Notes: generated from the sequence alone by a model not told the origin. Numbered from the stretch's first letter, positions 37,701-60,084 are shown. The stretch: 64,000 bases of DNA from Thamnaconus septentrionalis (GCA_009823395.1 CM020504.1:25880705-25944704); one strand, 5' to 3'. Numbers and translations: made by a program.

Positions 37701-39381
37701 CATCCATATAGAGGAATATCGCTAAAGTGTCATGGAAACACTATATTTTGCATGTACACGTCAGCGGACGTGACGTACGAGGTCACGTGACCAGTTCACT
37801 TCACCTTCAGTTCTGGTCAAACCCTGCAGTAAGAGATGTGACCCGAACCATGGCTCATGATCTTCACACCATTCACTGGAAACACCTGCAAATCACAATT
37901 ATGCTTTTTGGAAATTTTAGAAATATCTCTTTTATTTTGCGAAAAACTGTCATGGAAACGCAGCTAGTGGTCAAAATTGGAACTTTGTGTAAAATGTCAC
38001 TTCCTGTTGACTTCAAGGTCTCGCTGATTGTTCATCCCTTGATTAGACTCTGACTGGAGGGCACCGTGCGATTGATGACTGGCTGTCCTGTATGTGTGTG
38101 TGTGTGTGTGTTGCAGGAGATGACCAGCGAGGCGCTGCGCAGGGTGGTGGTGGAGTACATCAAAGCCGTGATGCAGAAGAGAATCACCTTCAAGAACGCA
38201 GACGAGAGGAGGGAGGGAGCCGACAGGATGATCAAAGAGGCCGAGCAGTTCAAGTTCCTCTTCAGGAAACTGGCTGCTGTGAGTCCTCATGGTGTCCGGG
38301 CTTCTCTGTAGTCTGGACCAGTTCACCTGCAGGACAGCGGCTCCAGTCACATCAACAGGAATAGCAAAACGCAACCACTCAGTCGAGCCAGCAAAGGTCT
38401 ATTTGAGTTTAACCAATGAATAGAGGCCAGTCATGGCGTCTGGCCACTTTAGATTTAGAATAGATAGATAGATACTAGATAGATAGATAGATAGATAGAT
38501 AGGATAGCCAATGTGATGATGGACTAGATAGATAGATACTAGATGGATAGATAGATACTAAATGGATAGATACTGGATAGATAGATAGATAGATACTGGA
38601 TAGATAGATAGATAGATACTGGACAGATAGATACTAAATGGATAGATAGATACTAGATAGATAGATACTGGATAGATAGATACTAAATGGATAGATAGAT
38701 AATAGATGGATAGATAGATACTAGATGGATAGATACTAGATAGATACTAGATGGATAGATACTAGATGGATAGATACTGGATAGATAGATACTAGATGGA
38801 TAGATACTAGATAGATAGATACTAGATGGATGGATAGATACTGGATAAATAGATATTAGATAGATAGATATTAGATAGATAGATAGATATTGAATAGATA
38901 GATATTAGATAGATAGATACTTCCTGCCATCGACTGGGTCACCAGGCGTGAAACCAGCCAGTCAGCCGCAGTATTTTTCCAAAGTGGCTTCAGTTGTTGG
39001 TTTCAAACGTCTGGGACGCTTCTGAAAGGCGCCTGCGCCACGCTGCCCCTGGTGGTGGGAACAGGCACACTGACTTTAATGGCCTCGGTCCTCTGCGGGG
39101 TGGAGCTTCTGCTGTCGTCAGTGTTTAGTAGCTGACACCAAGCTCAGGAAGCCTCAGTGGAACCACCACCATGCTGCTGGTGGTGGTGGTGGTCCTGGGT
39201 GAGAAGCTCTCCAGGGGTCAATGAGATGATGTTGTGGTTGCATGTCTGCAGGGTGAAGACACTGACCGTCTGTGTGGGGCCATCACCGCCATCGCTGAGG
39301 TCTTCAAGCTGACCGACCCAACGCTCCTGTTCTTGGAGGTTTCCACTCTGGTGTCCAAGTATCCAGACATCAGGTCAGTAC

Positions 39382-39416
<35 letters not shown>

Positions 39417-40303
39417 GGGAAATCTGCATCATTACAGCAACAATACAGTAGAAAAGAATGGAGATTATCAATCAAATATTTACTGAGAAAGAACAAACAG
39501 GATATTCACATTATTGACAACTTGCTTTATTTTACAAGTGTACATGTAGACAATATTGATTGATAAATAAGTGTTTTTTGTTATGAAATGTAAGTGTGTG
39601 AGAAGATGATTTTGCTGAGTGCAGTTGTCCAGCCTGATGGCTGCAGGCAGGGATGACCTGCAGGGGGCGCCCCGTACATATATAAACAAGAAGTACACAC
39701 GGAATTCAATGAAATGTCTCAGATTTTTCCTTTTTCTTGCGATTAATTCCAGCACTGAAATACACGACACTGCCAGTCAGAAGTGTGGTCTGCACTTCAG
39801 ATAGACACTGAAGACATGAAATATACGAGCAACATATATGGAATCATGCAGCAAAGAAAAGCACTTTCAATAACTCTAAATATGGTTTTTATTGACAGGA
39901 GGCTATTTGGAAGAATTTCAATATAAAACGTGTTTGAGTTATTGGACACTTTTATTGTTTCCTCCATAATTCCATGTGTGTTCATACATAGTGTAGATGC
40001 CTTCAGTGAGACACTGCAGTGTCAATAGTCACGAGAATGAAAGAAAAGACCCCGCAGTAGCCGCCCAGTTGACCAGTGTGCGTCTGTGCGTCTGTCCACT
40101 CCTGCAGGGAGGAGCACATCCAGGCCCTGCTGGCCGTTCGCGGCGACGCCAGCAGGGAGATGCGGCAGATGATCATCGGCACCCTGAGCGAGAACAAGGT
40201 GTCGTCCACCGGTGGCAGCCAGTCCATCTTCAGAGACATCACTGTGCCCACCATCACCATGACCTCCATGACCTCCATGGCCACCGCAAAGCTCCTCAAA
40301 TAA
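27817..40303 (+). CDS. exoc3: Exocyst complex component 3 (Sec6), 15 coding exons
   Basis: Exons: 27817-27960, 29266-29485, 30832-31004, 31889-32101, 32354-32532, 32782-32898, 34043-34160, 34782-34907, 35578-35678, 35769-35879, 36998-37139, 37275-37397, 38117-38278, 39252-39373, 40108-40303. All junctions are GT-AG, phases match, and the total is 748 residues (human about 750). Sec6 is a core subunit of the exocyst, which tethers secretory vesicles to the plasma membrane before SNARE-driven fusion. The protein is near-continuously alike to human EXOC3: start [20 protein letters not shown], then [68 protein letters not shown] and the end AKLLK. Helical-rod CATCHR-type architecture is expected from family knowledge. 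No lesion was found. Introns hold large GATA/GATG arrays. Confidence 0.96.
28885..29142. mobile_element. MITE family E copy in exoc3 intron 1
   Basis: Holds 'gtgcaagatggcagctaac', 'ctaagggcggaaaaacca' and 'ataaatcaagccaaat', and ends 'cacactggacc'. The left end is unclear. Confidence 0.5.
29905..30391. repeat. GATA/GGTA tetranucleotide array in exoc3 intron 2
   Basis: Almost 490 bases of mixed 'gata' and 'ggta' units with a few 'gaga' and 'gtta' changes. It runs straight into 'gtactttattgatcccaaattggg', the reverse of a LINE tail. Confidence 0.95.
32231..32271. repeat. short palindrome in exoc3 intron 4
   Basis: 'tgcagggggcg' faces 'cgaccccctgca' across a roughly 12-base loop. It may be a tiny MITE remnant. 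Intronic. Confidence 0.6.
33206..33916. repeat. GATG/GATA array in exoc3 intron 6
   Basis: About 700 bases of 'gatg' units with 'gata', 'ggta' and 'ggtg' interruptions, including several 'actagat' segments. Open frames on the reverse strand ([12 protein letters not shown]) are artefacts. Confidence 0.95.
34201..34520. mobile_element. MITE family E copy with (AT)n core, exoc3 intron 7
   Basis: Starts aggtccagtgtgtcaaattt and ends 'ctacacactggagc'. An AT run at about 34290-34352 fills the centre, followed by 'gatggcagctaac'. Confidence 0.6.
34692..34744. repeat. (GATT)n microsatellite
   Basis: About 13 perfect units ending 37 bases before exon 8 of exoc3. Confidence 0.95.
36440..36617. mobile_element. 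hAT-like family B fragment in exoc3 intron 10
   Basis: 'gggccaaatttggcccgcgg' and the end 'gagtttgacacctatg' match the family B right end at 12222. The left end is missing. Confidence 0.6.
37700..37985. mobile_element. MITE family D-like pair in exoc3 intron 12
   Basis: 'agaggaatatcgctaaagtgtcatggaaacac' on the left and 'aaaactgtcatggaaacgcagc' on the right resemble family D ends. The middle shares 'gaggtcacgtgac' with the 58735 copy. Confidence 0.4.
38460..38920. repeat. GATA/TACTA array in exoc3 intron 13
   Basis: Long run of 'gatagatagatactagatg' type units over about 460 bases, compound and imperfect. Confidence 0.93.
39382..39413. repeat. (CA)n in exoc3 intron 14
   Basis: About 16 CA units 10 bases after the exon 14 donor, followed by a LINE-tail-like 'gaaatctgcatcattacagcaaca'. 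Confidence 0.95.
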
Positions 40304-40460
40304 ACATCACCCAGCAGAAGAAACAAAGTTTGGCACCTTCAGAAATAGTCTGAGAATTTACGTGTGTAAAGAAATGCTATGTTTCAGTGTGTTGTTTTCA
40401 CTCTTGATAACGTTGCGTTTGTTTTTGGTCCAGTGGAACGTCTGCTGGTTGAGTTCAACC

Positions 40461-40466
40461 ATTAAA
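40461..40466 (+). other. exoc3 poly(A) signal ATTAAA
   Basis: Common variant hexamer 158 bases after the exoc3 stop codon. No AATAAA lies closer. Confidence 0.5.
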
Positions 40467-40495
40467 TTCTAATGGAAACTTTGGGTTGTGAATTA

Positions 40496-40496
<1 letters not shown>

Positions 40497-40526
<30 letters not shown>
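40497..40526 (+). repeat. (CTG)n trinucleotide run
   Basis: About nine to ten CTG units, some 30 bases past the ATTAAA signal of exoc3. Confidence 0.95.
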
Positions 40527-40529
40527 CTT

Positions 40530-41568
40530 GACGTCACATGACTCTGGGATGAGTTGAAAAGACCCAGTTGTAGAGTTTGTAGTTACCAAGTCTTCTTCTT
40601 CTTAATCTGTCTTTTTTCAAATGCTTTTCTTAACGCGCTCGGTTTAAAGAAAATAAAATAATAAGTCCTCTCAATGTAAACAGGGCCATACAACTGGCTA
40701 AAATGTATTTCCAGGTTATTAGGTTGTGCCGTGCTGCATTCACTGCAGTCGGACATCGGAGCCTTGCTCTCGTAGAGGTTAAACTGGCTGTAACTTTAGA
40801 ATTCAGTGGTAACAGCAGGGGCGGCAAGGGTTTCTGTCAGGGTGGCATCTGCCACCCCGGTAGCTCCGCCCATGCCTTGAGCGGGCCTTCTCCAAAGCTG
40901 GAGAACCTGCGGCCCAGAATGGGTCATGGCGAGATGGTATCAAAGATTCGTAAGGAAGTGACGTCGGTTCTTAGAAAGTCTCGAAAAAGTCCCGTTGAAG
41001 GCGAAGCTAACGTCAAAGAGGATGGCTAACATTGATAGAGATGGGCAATGATTTTACCCTATGTAACATCCTTAGCCTCCAAAACTGTATTCTTGACCGG
41101 TACCGTAACTTGAAATCTGATCCTAACTGTGACTCGGACCCCTAAACCTAACCGCCACCCGAGTCCTGACCCTAAACCTAACAGCTGATTGATTGATTTT
41201 TATTTGATTCATGCTTGCAGTGGACCCTGGGCTACTCGGACCCTCCATCTCTCACGACGAGAGTTGGAAAGAATCTACGAGACTTCGTTAGAATCTACGT
41301 CACTTCCTGGCGAATCTTTGATACCATCTAGCCATCACCCCCAGAATGGGAGTCAGTTCAGAACCAAGACACTGGAAAAAAGTCCACAGTGACCAGATTT
41401 TTGTTTTACTTTCTCTCTGCAGCATGTTTGGCCATTGCCTCATCATTCAAACAAGATAAACCATTTCACTCTTATCTGTGCAAACACACACAGACACACA
41501 CATACGTGGTATGCCACAAAACAAATAAATAAAAAAAAACATACAATTCATGGTCAACTGATGAGAAG
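40530..41568. other. intergenic, exoc3 to galactosyltransferase
   Basis: Exoc3 (+) and the galactosyltransferase (-) converge here. The stretch at 40815-41030 contains a GC-richer block ('gggtggcatctgccaccccgg' is a small inverted repeat) that may be repeat-derived. No gene recognised. Confidence 0.5.
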
Positions 41569-42514
41569 CTAGCATTTAGTATCTAGCTGCCGGGACCTCT
41601 CCCAGTAAGCGGTTATCTGTGTGAGGTTGTCTGTCGTCATAGCAATGACTTTGGACAGATCGCAGTTGTTCAGAGGATGTGAGGGTTTAACGATGAACAT
41701 GGTTTCTTCAGGAGGGTCGGTGGGTTTGATGTCCATGTACTTCAGACACATGCCCAGGTAGACATCTTCGATGAATAAAGGTCTTATGTGAGGCGCAACT
41801 CTCAAGATCTTCCTGGGAGGTCCGAGGACATAACGTAGGCCATTCCCAGAGGATAGGGGTCGTACTCTGGCTCCGGTATCACATGCCTGGGTACGTAGAA
41901 CTTGCTTGATTTGTCCCTCAAGACTTCACTGTGCCACCAAACCAAACCTGTCATGTAGTTTTGTTTAGCAGGTCCGAGGTCCATGAGTAGTTTAACCAAA
42001 TTTGTGACATTCAGAAACACGTCTGAGTCAATCTTCAAGATGTATGACGCGCGCGCACAGTTGCTGTTAAACCACTGCAGCATCATCATGGTCTTGATGG
42101 TGAGGTTGCGGTGGCTGTCTACAAAGTCACTCTGGATCAGGTCATGGTACAGCTGGCTCTCCCGCTCAACTTCCTTCTGCTGCTCTGCTTGGTTGACTCC
42201 TGAGGGGAGACCCAGGTTGAAGAGAGTGATGATCCGCTGACCCAGCACCCATTCCCCCCGTCCCCAGGTCTTCCGGATGACATCCCGAGCAGCTCTTTCC
42301 CATGGGGCAACATCAATGATCATGATCAGGAAGGGATTTCTCCTCTTGCATTTGTGAGCATTGTCTATGATGAATTTATAGTTTCCTGGATAGGCAACAT
42401 AGTACTGTCCAGTATCTGGTTCCAATCTGGTTCCAATCCACCAGAAGACATAGACAACTGTCGCTGCTGCCAGGAAGCCAAGAGCAAACTTCAGCCATGG
42501 TTTAATATATATAA
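41569..42514 (-). CDS. Beta-1,3-galactosyltransferase (B3GALT2-like), last exon, frameshifted
   Basis: GT31 enzyme of the Golgi that adds galactose in beta-1,3 linkage from UDP-galactose. The exon starts after an acceptor at 42515 (ccttgcag) and opens with a type II signal-anchor, WLKFALGFLAAATVVYVFWW. Family motifs follow: NPFLIMIIDVAPWE, RDVIRKTWG, NLTIKTMMMLQWF, the DxD-type IDSDVFLN, and FIEDVYLGMCLKY. The stop is at 41569-41571. The open frame breaks near 41810: DLPGR is followed by a stop, while the frame one base away resumes with ILRVAPHIRPLFIEDVYLG. One base appears missing in the 'gatcttcctgg' stretch. The start codon must lie in an upstream exon that I could not find. The member within the family is not resolved. 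Confidence 0.8.
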
Positions 42515-43319
42515 CTGCAAGGGGAAAAGATCACATGTCAGCATGTTTCCAAGACTCAAGAGTTTAAAAAATACACAATGAAAAAAATAAATTAAAAATC
42601 AATTTGATATCTGCTATTCTCTGGCTGTATTGTGTTGTGTTCTCATTGCTTTGTAAAGCAACGGAATGACATCTTCCCAAAAGAATGAAATAAGTGTGAA
42701 CGTTCAATTGTTAAGAAAACATTTTGTCAGTTTTTTCATAAATTAATCAACATTTCCCTGCAGTGCCCAGACATATTCTGCCACTAAAGCCCCGTCCAGA
42801 CTGGCAGCCCAAATGCAGCTTGGATAGTGTTGAAATGACTACTTCTGATAGCTTTACATTCATTCAAAATGAAAAAATGTCCAAGGTATCCCTAGAGACA
42901 CTACACAGTGAAGTTGGTTTCATGTTCAATATTTGCTCATTTTTTTTCTGCCTCAAAATGTAATAGCGTCATAAAAAGCAAAACCAATTCCACCAAGATT
43001 GTCGATGTTAAGAAGAAGCAGCAGCAAATCAACTCAACAACCTCAGCGTTAATGGAGAAGATTTACAGGATCTATTCAAAATATCCCGACCGAGCACAAC
43101 CAGGGGATTTAAGGACCGTCATTTAAGAAAAAAAAAATCAGTACCCATATTTTCAATTGGTACAACTGTAACCCACAAGTAGGATTCACTCAGTCCTGAT
43201 CACTATGGACAATCAAAACCAGGTTTTAATCACACTCGCCGAACCACGAAAGAGGATCAGGGCCACAAGAAGAAAAAAAAAAAATTACAAGGAGATTTTA
43301 TTTTAGTTTTCCTTTCGAG

Positions 43320-43495
43320 TGTTAAGTTGAAATTTCGTGAATAAAGTCAAAATTTAGTGGGAAAAAGTCGACGTAAAAAAAGACAACATTTCGTGAATAA
43401 AGTCGACTTTAAAAAAAAAAGAGACGAAATTTCGTTAATAAAGTTGAAATTTAGTTAATAAAGTTGAAATTTCGTGAACAAAGTCGAAATTCGGC
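43320..43495. repeat. degenerate 'gaaatttcgtgaataaagtc' minisatellite
   Basis: About eight imperfect 18-22 base units such as 'aaatttcgtgaataaagtc', with intervening A runs. Confidence 0.8.
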
Positions 43496-44379
43496 AAGGA
43501 AGCCAGTTAAATCGGAAACCAGTTACGGACACAAACCAGTGTTGGGTCCCTCACTCAGGACTCTTCCTTGTGCACGTGAACGCATCACACTCACTGCAAC
43601 TTCAACATTGAGTGTGGACTAGATACTATTTACGTGCGTTTCATGTGGCAAAGCTTAAGTCTTAAAACATGGATAAAACACTCAACTGTGTTATTCAAAG
43701 TGGAAGCACACGAACCGCAGTGACACGAGCCACTGTCACCGAAAACGTTTGTTGACTCGAGGGAAAAGAACCAGAAACATCGACACACTCGGTGCTTCAC
43801 AGAGAAATAAAACGATCTTTGTTGGAGTGAGGTCGAGTCCAACTGGACGCAAAATAGTCTGTTCGTTTCTTTCTTTTCATTTTATTTTATTTTTTTTTTT
43901 TAAATGTCACTTACAGGAGCATATTCACTGTGTGGGCTGCGAATTTAAATTCACGGCTAATGTGTTGCGCATGCTAGTGAAATGGAGTCGAGTGTGCTGA
44001 CGGTGTCGCAACACACCAGCGGATGTGCGGCGAGGAAAGCAGTTCCACCGGAAACCAGTTGGGGACGAAAAAGCGGAACAAACGCACCGTGCTGCTTGTG
44101 CGCCCCTGTCAACTTCCGCTGTGACCACTGCGGTTCGTCGGTTGATACAACAAAAAAAAAGGTTTGAAACGTCAGTCGATCCCTTCACAAGCAAACAATG
44201 CCGCTCTTGAAAGGAATTGAGTTAGTTTTTAGGACGCTATTGCAGTTTGAAGCGGGGAGAAAATAACGGAACATGCGAAACGAAAGTGAAACTAACTAAA
44301 CTTTGTCAACTTTGTCTCGTACTCACCACGCATCCTTGTGTGACTCTTCACTTCATTCTCCACATTCTGAGGCGTCACG

Positions 44380-44560
44380 CCGAACCCTCCCAGGGGCCAG
44401 TGACAGTGACAGCACGCGACGTGGAAAGAACCCCGCCCCCCTCCTCCAGTGTCACTTCCATCAACCGGGCGCGCTCGCGCTCGCGCTCGCGAGCCCGGCG
44501 CCGACCGCTTCCCGCGAGGTTTGGCGAGATCTCGCGATAATCCATCTACTTTCGCCTGCG
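44380..44560. promoter_or_regulatory. CpG-rich promoter-like block
   Basis: Dense CpG with 'gcgctcgcgctcgcgctcgc', 'cccggcgccgacc' and 'gagatctcgcgataa', the last close to the TCTCGCGA motif found in housekeeping promoters. It lies in otherwise A/T-rich DNA about 1.9 kb upstream of the galactosyltransferase exon (- strand). It could serve that gene or a + strand transcript; neither is proven. Confidence 0.4.
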
Positions 44561-45112
44561 CGTCAGTTTGTTGTTAATTTAGACACAATTTGTTGACAAT
44601 ACAGAGCACTGGAAACGTGTAAATACATACCGGAGTTAGCTTGACGCTAAATTCCATTCCCCCAACAAATAAGGATAAAACTTAACATTCAGTTGTATTT
44701 AGACGTCACAAAACAACAAGGACATGCAAGGCGTCACAAGAAGCATTCATGCGACTCTGCTGTATCCCAGGCCGCTACAAATACACGGTCAAGTGGGTTA
44801 GTGCTAAAAGCTATTGTAAGCTATTTTCATTGCTTTCGAGCCCTGGTTTAAGCTGCCTCTTTAATGCGTCAAACGTGGGCTTTTCCCTAATAAGCTGATG
44901 GCAGTTTGTTGGGGGCGTGGTTATCCCTGTTTCATCCCGTGGAAGGAAATCTCGCCTGCCGTCGCCACCTACTGGCCTGGAGGGGGACAAGCAGAGCAAA
45001 CAGCGGCCTCCAGTGGCAGAGTGGTGACACTTCCAACCTCACCTGAAAGACTGTGTCATGTAGAAATAGTTCCAATAGATTGTGCACAGGTTCCAAATGC
45101 GTGGCGACCAGC

Positions 45113-45143
<31 letters not shown>

Positions 45144-45160
45144 GTTGTTGTTGTTGTTGT
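45113..45160. repeat. (ATT)n(GTT)n compound microsatellite
   Basis: About ten ATT units followed by six GTT units. Confidence 0.95.
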
Positions 45161-46314
45161 ATTCAGCTGAAGTAAAGTGAAAACAATTTTATTGTGGAAA
45201 ACAAGTTTCAGAGGACAGAAAACGTCATTGTGCCTTGAGTATTGATTGTTTATTGATTGTTTATTGATTGTAGATTCCTCAATATTTGGCCTGTCGTCTG
45301 TTGCTACTGTGAGCAGCGACAGCTTGAAACCTCATTGGCCGATCATTTCTGCCAGTTTGGCTCCGGCGGTGCAGGTGATTGGTGTTTGGATTCAGTGGCC
45401 CTGTCGGCGTGTTGAACTGAGCTAATGAACTCACCTGACTTTAACTGAGCGCAGCAAAACATGGTTCAACTGTTGTGGATTCATAATGTCGAAAATATTC
45501 TTCATTCTTCTAAGCTTCAGTGACTGAATCTTGTTCCAAATCTTAAAGTCATGTAGAAGTCATTTATTATTTGGCATTCGTAATGCACGATTTGTAGCTG
45601 TTCTTGTATTTCACACACCGCGACGTTGACTTGAGAATTGTGGTCGTCGCACAGTGTTTTGCGAAAATATATACACACAAGTACACGAAAGCCATCAGAA
45701 GCTGATTTTACTGTTTGCTGTGTATTGGAGGAAATGACACTGTGGTACAACAGGATGCCAGTGCCCGGTGTGGCAATCAAACCTGATTCCGATTCTAATC
45801 AGTGAAGACAAAGTGAACATTTTCAGTCTGATTCTGGTGGAATAGATAAACTTCGTCGCTGTCTGTGAAACACAACAGTCTTGGTGCACAACAATCAAGG
45901 AAACAGCCAAGCATTCGTGTTTGCACATATTGAGGATTTCTTTTTGTTTGTTTGTTTGTTTGTTTACACCTTCTCATAAATGATCTATTTATGAAAAGGC
46001 ACCGTCATTGAAATACACTGAGATGTCGACAACACAAAGCTCCAAGTCTCCTTTATGAATTCAATTCCAAACAACAGAAAACATCATGACACCATCAACT
46101 ATAAAGTGTCTGTAAAGACCAAAAAATAATCTGCAATGTGCATTTGACAGCGTCATTTTGTATCCACGTGAATACAGTGGTGATCAAGAGACCTACATGA
46201 CATTACACAGATTCTACAGAGGCATTGGGTTGGGTTGCACCACCTGACTAAAGCTTCACAGGGCACTCACACCACACTTCTACAACTATCAGCACCCTCA
46301 CAGTGTGAGAAATA

Positions 46315-46680
46315 TCACTTTTCTCTCTTCTGGAAATCATACAGTATGTGAGGTCTGTTACCTTCAGTGGAGCTTTGTGGAGAACCACCGCTGACTATAT
46401 TGTCGAGTTGATCTTCTTTGAGTATTGCTTGAGCAGGAGATGAACTGGATTTGATTTGCACCACAGAGGAAGATGTCTGTGCCTGAGATGTCGGAATGAT
46501 TTTATAAAAATATACCCAAGTATACACCAGTTTATTTAGTATTGTCAAGAGTATACATGGCAAAAAAAAAAGGACTATACAGATTAAGAAGGCATAGAAA
46601 GAGAGTGGTAAAAGGGGGCGACTTGATAAAAGCTTGAACTGAACATTGCTGAGAACAACTGAACTGAGAGTAACAATTAA
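46315..46680 (-). CDS. possible last exon of a membrane protein (uncertain)
   Basis: One frame stays open for about 120 codons before TAG/TAA-type termination at 46315-46317. It reads a short leader (NVQFKLLSSRPLLPLSF), a strongly hydrophobic stretch (YAFLICIVLFFLPCILLTIL), a basic-aromatic boundary (NKLVYTWVYFYK) and a Ser/Gln-rich tail ending in YDFQKREK. Candidate acceptor 'gttgttctcag' lies near 46652. This looks like the membrane-spanning and cytoplasmic end of a single-pass receptor, but no upstream exon or family was recognised. It could also be a chance frame through A/T-rich DNA. Confidence 0.25.
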   Translation of the reverse strand, partial: LIVTLSSVVLSNVQFKLLSSRPLLPLSFYAFLICIVLFFLPCILLTILNKLVYTWVYFYKIIPTSQAQTSSSVVQIKSSSSPAQAILKEDQLDNIVSGGSPQSSTEGNRPHILYDFQKREK

Positions 46681-47108
46681 TATTTACATACATGTGCAAC
46701 GGAAGGTTGCCTGTACTCAGCGTCGCAGCAGCGTTACAACAGAGCCACGTTGAGATGGGATCAAACTGTGTCTGTTTCCTGAACTGGAGGCAGTCGTCCT
46801 GCCTCACTCACAGTCTCTCAAACACACCCGCCAGCTAATTATTAAGAAATCACAGGAAAGAAAAGCAACGGAGGCCCCGGACACCGAGGTTTAACCTACA
46901 GTATATCTTCTCAGATGTTTGACTGGTTGCAGGTTCAAGTCAACGCGACGGCTGCTGAACCTTCCAAACGCTTTTCCACTCCATGAAAATTCATCCGTCT
47001 GTGTCCGGATTCGCTTGTTGTTGTCCGGGTATTTTATTGCGATAAAATCAGGAAGAAACAGAATGTCATTGCTATTTTTGCTTTACATTGTCTTGATCCT
47101 TCTGACAG

Positions 47109-47270
47109 TTGTCATTGAAAAGAGAGAGGCTGATAGACGTCCAAGAACAGAACGGAGCGTACATATGCCGGCATGGAGACCTGTGGAACAGAGATACCGG
47201 ACAATGTCCAGTGGACCAATGTCCAGTGGACCAATGTCCAGTGGACATCCAGCTGAACTGGGAAGGGTTT
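47109..47270 (+). other. Ig-domain-like peptide fragment (uncertain)
   Basis: A + frame reads RLIDVQEQNGAYICRHG, close to the 'D-x-G-x-Y-x-C' end of an immunoglobulin domain. Another frame just upstream reads MSLLFLLYIVLILLTVVIEK, a possible signal or anchor. A threefold 'caatgtccagtgga' repeat follows at about 47202-47245. No splice structure was established. Confidence 0.2.
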
Positions 47271-48216
47271 TCTGTCCAGGTATTTGCTCAGACGGTGACT
47301 TTTAGCCCCGCCTCATGTCATGTGTTTGATTGGTCCTCATCAAGAGACAATACCCGGCCTAACAGATTAATACACAGTCCTATAAATCACAGAAAAGACT
47401 CTGTTCATCTTCAAAGTCTTGTCAAAGACAAAAGATCCATTTTTTTTTTTTTTTTTTAAAGTCAGGCAAGCGTTTAAAAGGTGACGTAGTCCACACGTAC
47501 TGTGCGTACTGTACATATCCCCTCTCTATCCCCTCGGTATCACACACAGAAGCAAGAGTTCAGGGTTACAGTAAATACACTCGTTCAAACAAGGCGTAAT
47601 TCATTCTCATCTTCAAAAACTCAGTGGAAAAACGCAGTCAGCGATCCGCGTCGATTCTGAGAAAGGATTTGGACAACGGGCAAATGTTTCTGACTTCTTC
47701 AAGCGTCCCTCGAGTCGAGCACGAAGCCGCAAACGTTGCCAGGACAACCTCAGCTTTTTGTCCCAAAAAACAAAAAGAAGGAAAAATACAAGACCCCCAT
47801 TTATGTGGAGTCTCATTTACACACCAAACAAATAAGATAGTTCTGAATAAAGAGTTTCTTCCTGGAAATGATTAATGGTCTCACTAAGATAAGCGGCTCT
47901 CCTTTGTTCACCTTTGATGGTTTTCTTGGGTGTGTCTGGTGTCTACGAGCTCACATGCTGGTTTCACAGGTGGGCGTGAGGCTTCCGTCCAGGTCGATGT
48001 GGTTTTCTCTGGACCGCTCTCGGTTCTGCTCCGTGCCCTCCGTGCCCTCTGACGCTCCTGCGCTTCCCTCTAGCGTCACTATCTGCTGGGTGCAGCAGGT
48101 GAGAGGAGCCACTCTGGGCGACAGCGGGCTGACACCAGCGGCCGAGCCAGGAGCAGACTTCTCCATGTGATTCCTCTCCTGGTGCCTTAAGCCCAGTGTG
48201 TGCTGCCCTTCACCTT

Positions 48217-59539
<11,323 letters not shown>

Positions 59540-59705
59540 CTCTGGGCCGATGGTGGCGCTCTGGCTCTCTCTCTCTGATTGGCCGGATCTCCTCGATCAA
59601 CAGTGGTGTGCGGGTGTCGCTGACGCTGAGCTGCTGGATGTCAGCCCCAGGTTCTCCCAGCTCACCTGGCTTGGTGCGGAGCGCTCGTCTTCCGTCCATC
59701 CATGG
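59540..59705 (-). promoter_or_regulatory. Kv2 5' UTR segment with upstream ATGs
   Basis: An acceptor 'gttttccag' at 59706 begins this exon, which leads to the Kv2 start at 59537-59539. Two out-of-frame ATGs sit at its start: 59703 (13-codon uORF) and 59699, in a strong context (catggATGG), which opens a frame of 290 codons overlapping the channel sequence. Confidence 0.5.
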
Positions 59706-59818
59706 CTGGAAAACAAGATGACGTTGAGCAATATAAAACTGATAGTCATTAAAAAGTATATTTAGAGAATAAACAACATAAGCTCGAAGGGCCAGAAATG
59801 GCCAACTGTTGCTTTAAA

Positions 59819-59994
59819 GGTCCAGGGGGTGAAATTTGGCTTGATTTATGATTATTATATCAGCAGAAGCTGAAGTCATCTGGTTTTCCAAGAGTCATAA
59901 GACTCTTGCTCCTAGCTAGCTGCCATCATCAGTGACCCAAATATGAAACACACTGTCAGGTGGGCTCCCTTTAAAAAAATTGACACACTGGACC
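59819..59994. mobile_element. MITE family E copy upstream of Kv2
   Basis: Starts ggtccagggggtgaaatttg and ends 'attgacacactggacc', with 'ctagctagctgccatcat' inside. Ends match the family at 7297 and 34201. Confidence 0.6.
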
Positions 59995-60084
59995 TAAGAT
60001 TACTCAAAGAGCCAGTTGTGAACCTGGCCAAGTGATGATGAGGGTCTGTAGTACTGTGCTGTGAAAAGCATCTGACTGCACTAA

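Larger units (their letters stand above)
42515..46314. other. gene-free stretch upstream of the galactosyltransferase
   Basis: A first exon for the galactosyltransferase is expected here but was not identified. The region holds an A/T-rich minisatellite (43320-43495), a CpG-rich block (44380-44560), an ATT/GTT run (45113-45160) and 'ttgattgttta' repeats near 45240-45270. Other open frames are short and have no family features. Confidence 0.5.

Noticed and set aside
43925..44210. Frame with CCLCAPVNFRCDHCGSS, cysteine pairs suggesting a zinc finger
   Set aside because: Cysteine spacing fits no common finger, the frame is short, and it sits in CpG-rich promoter-like DNA.
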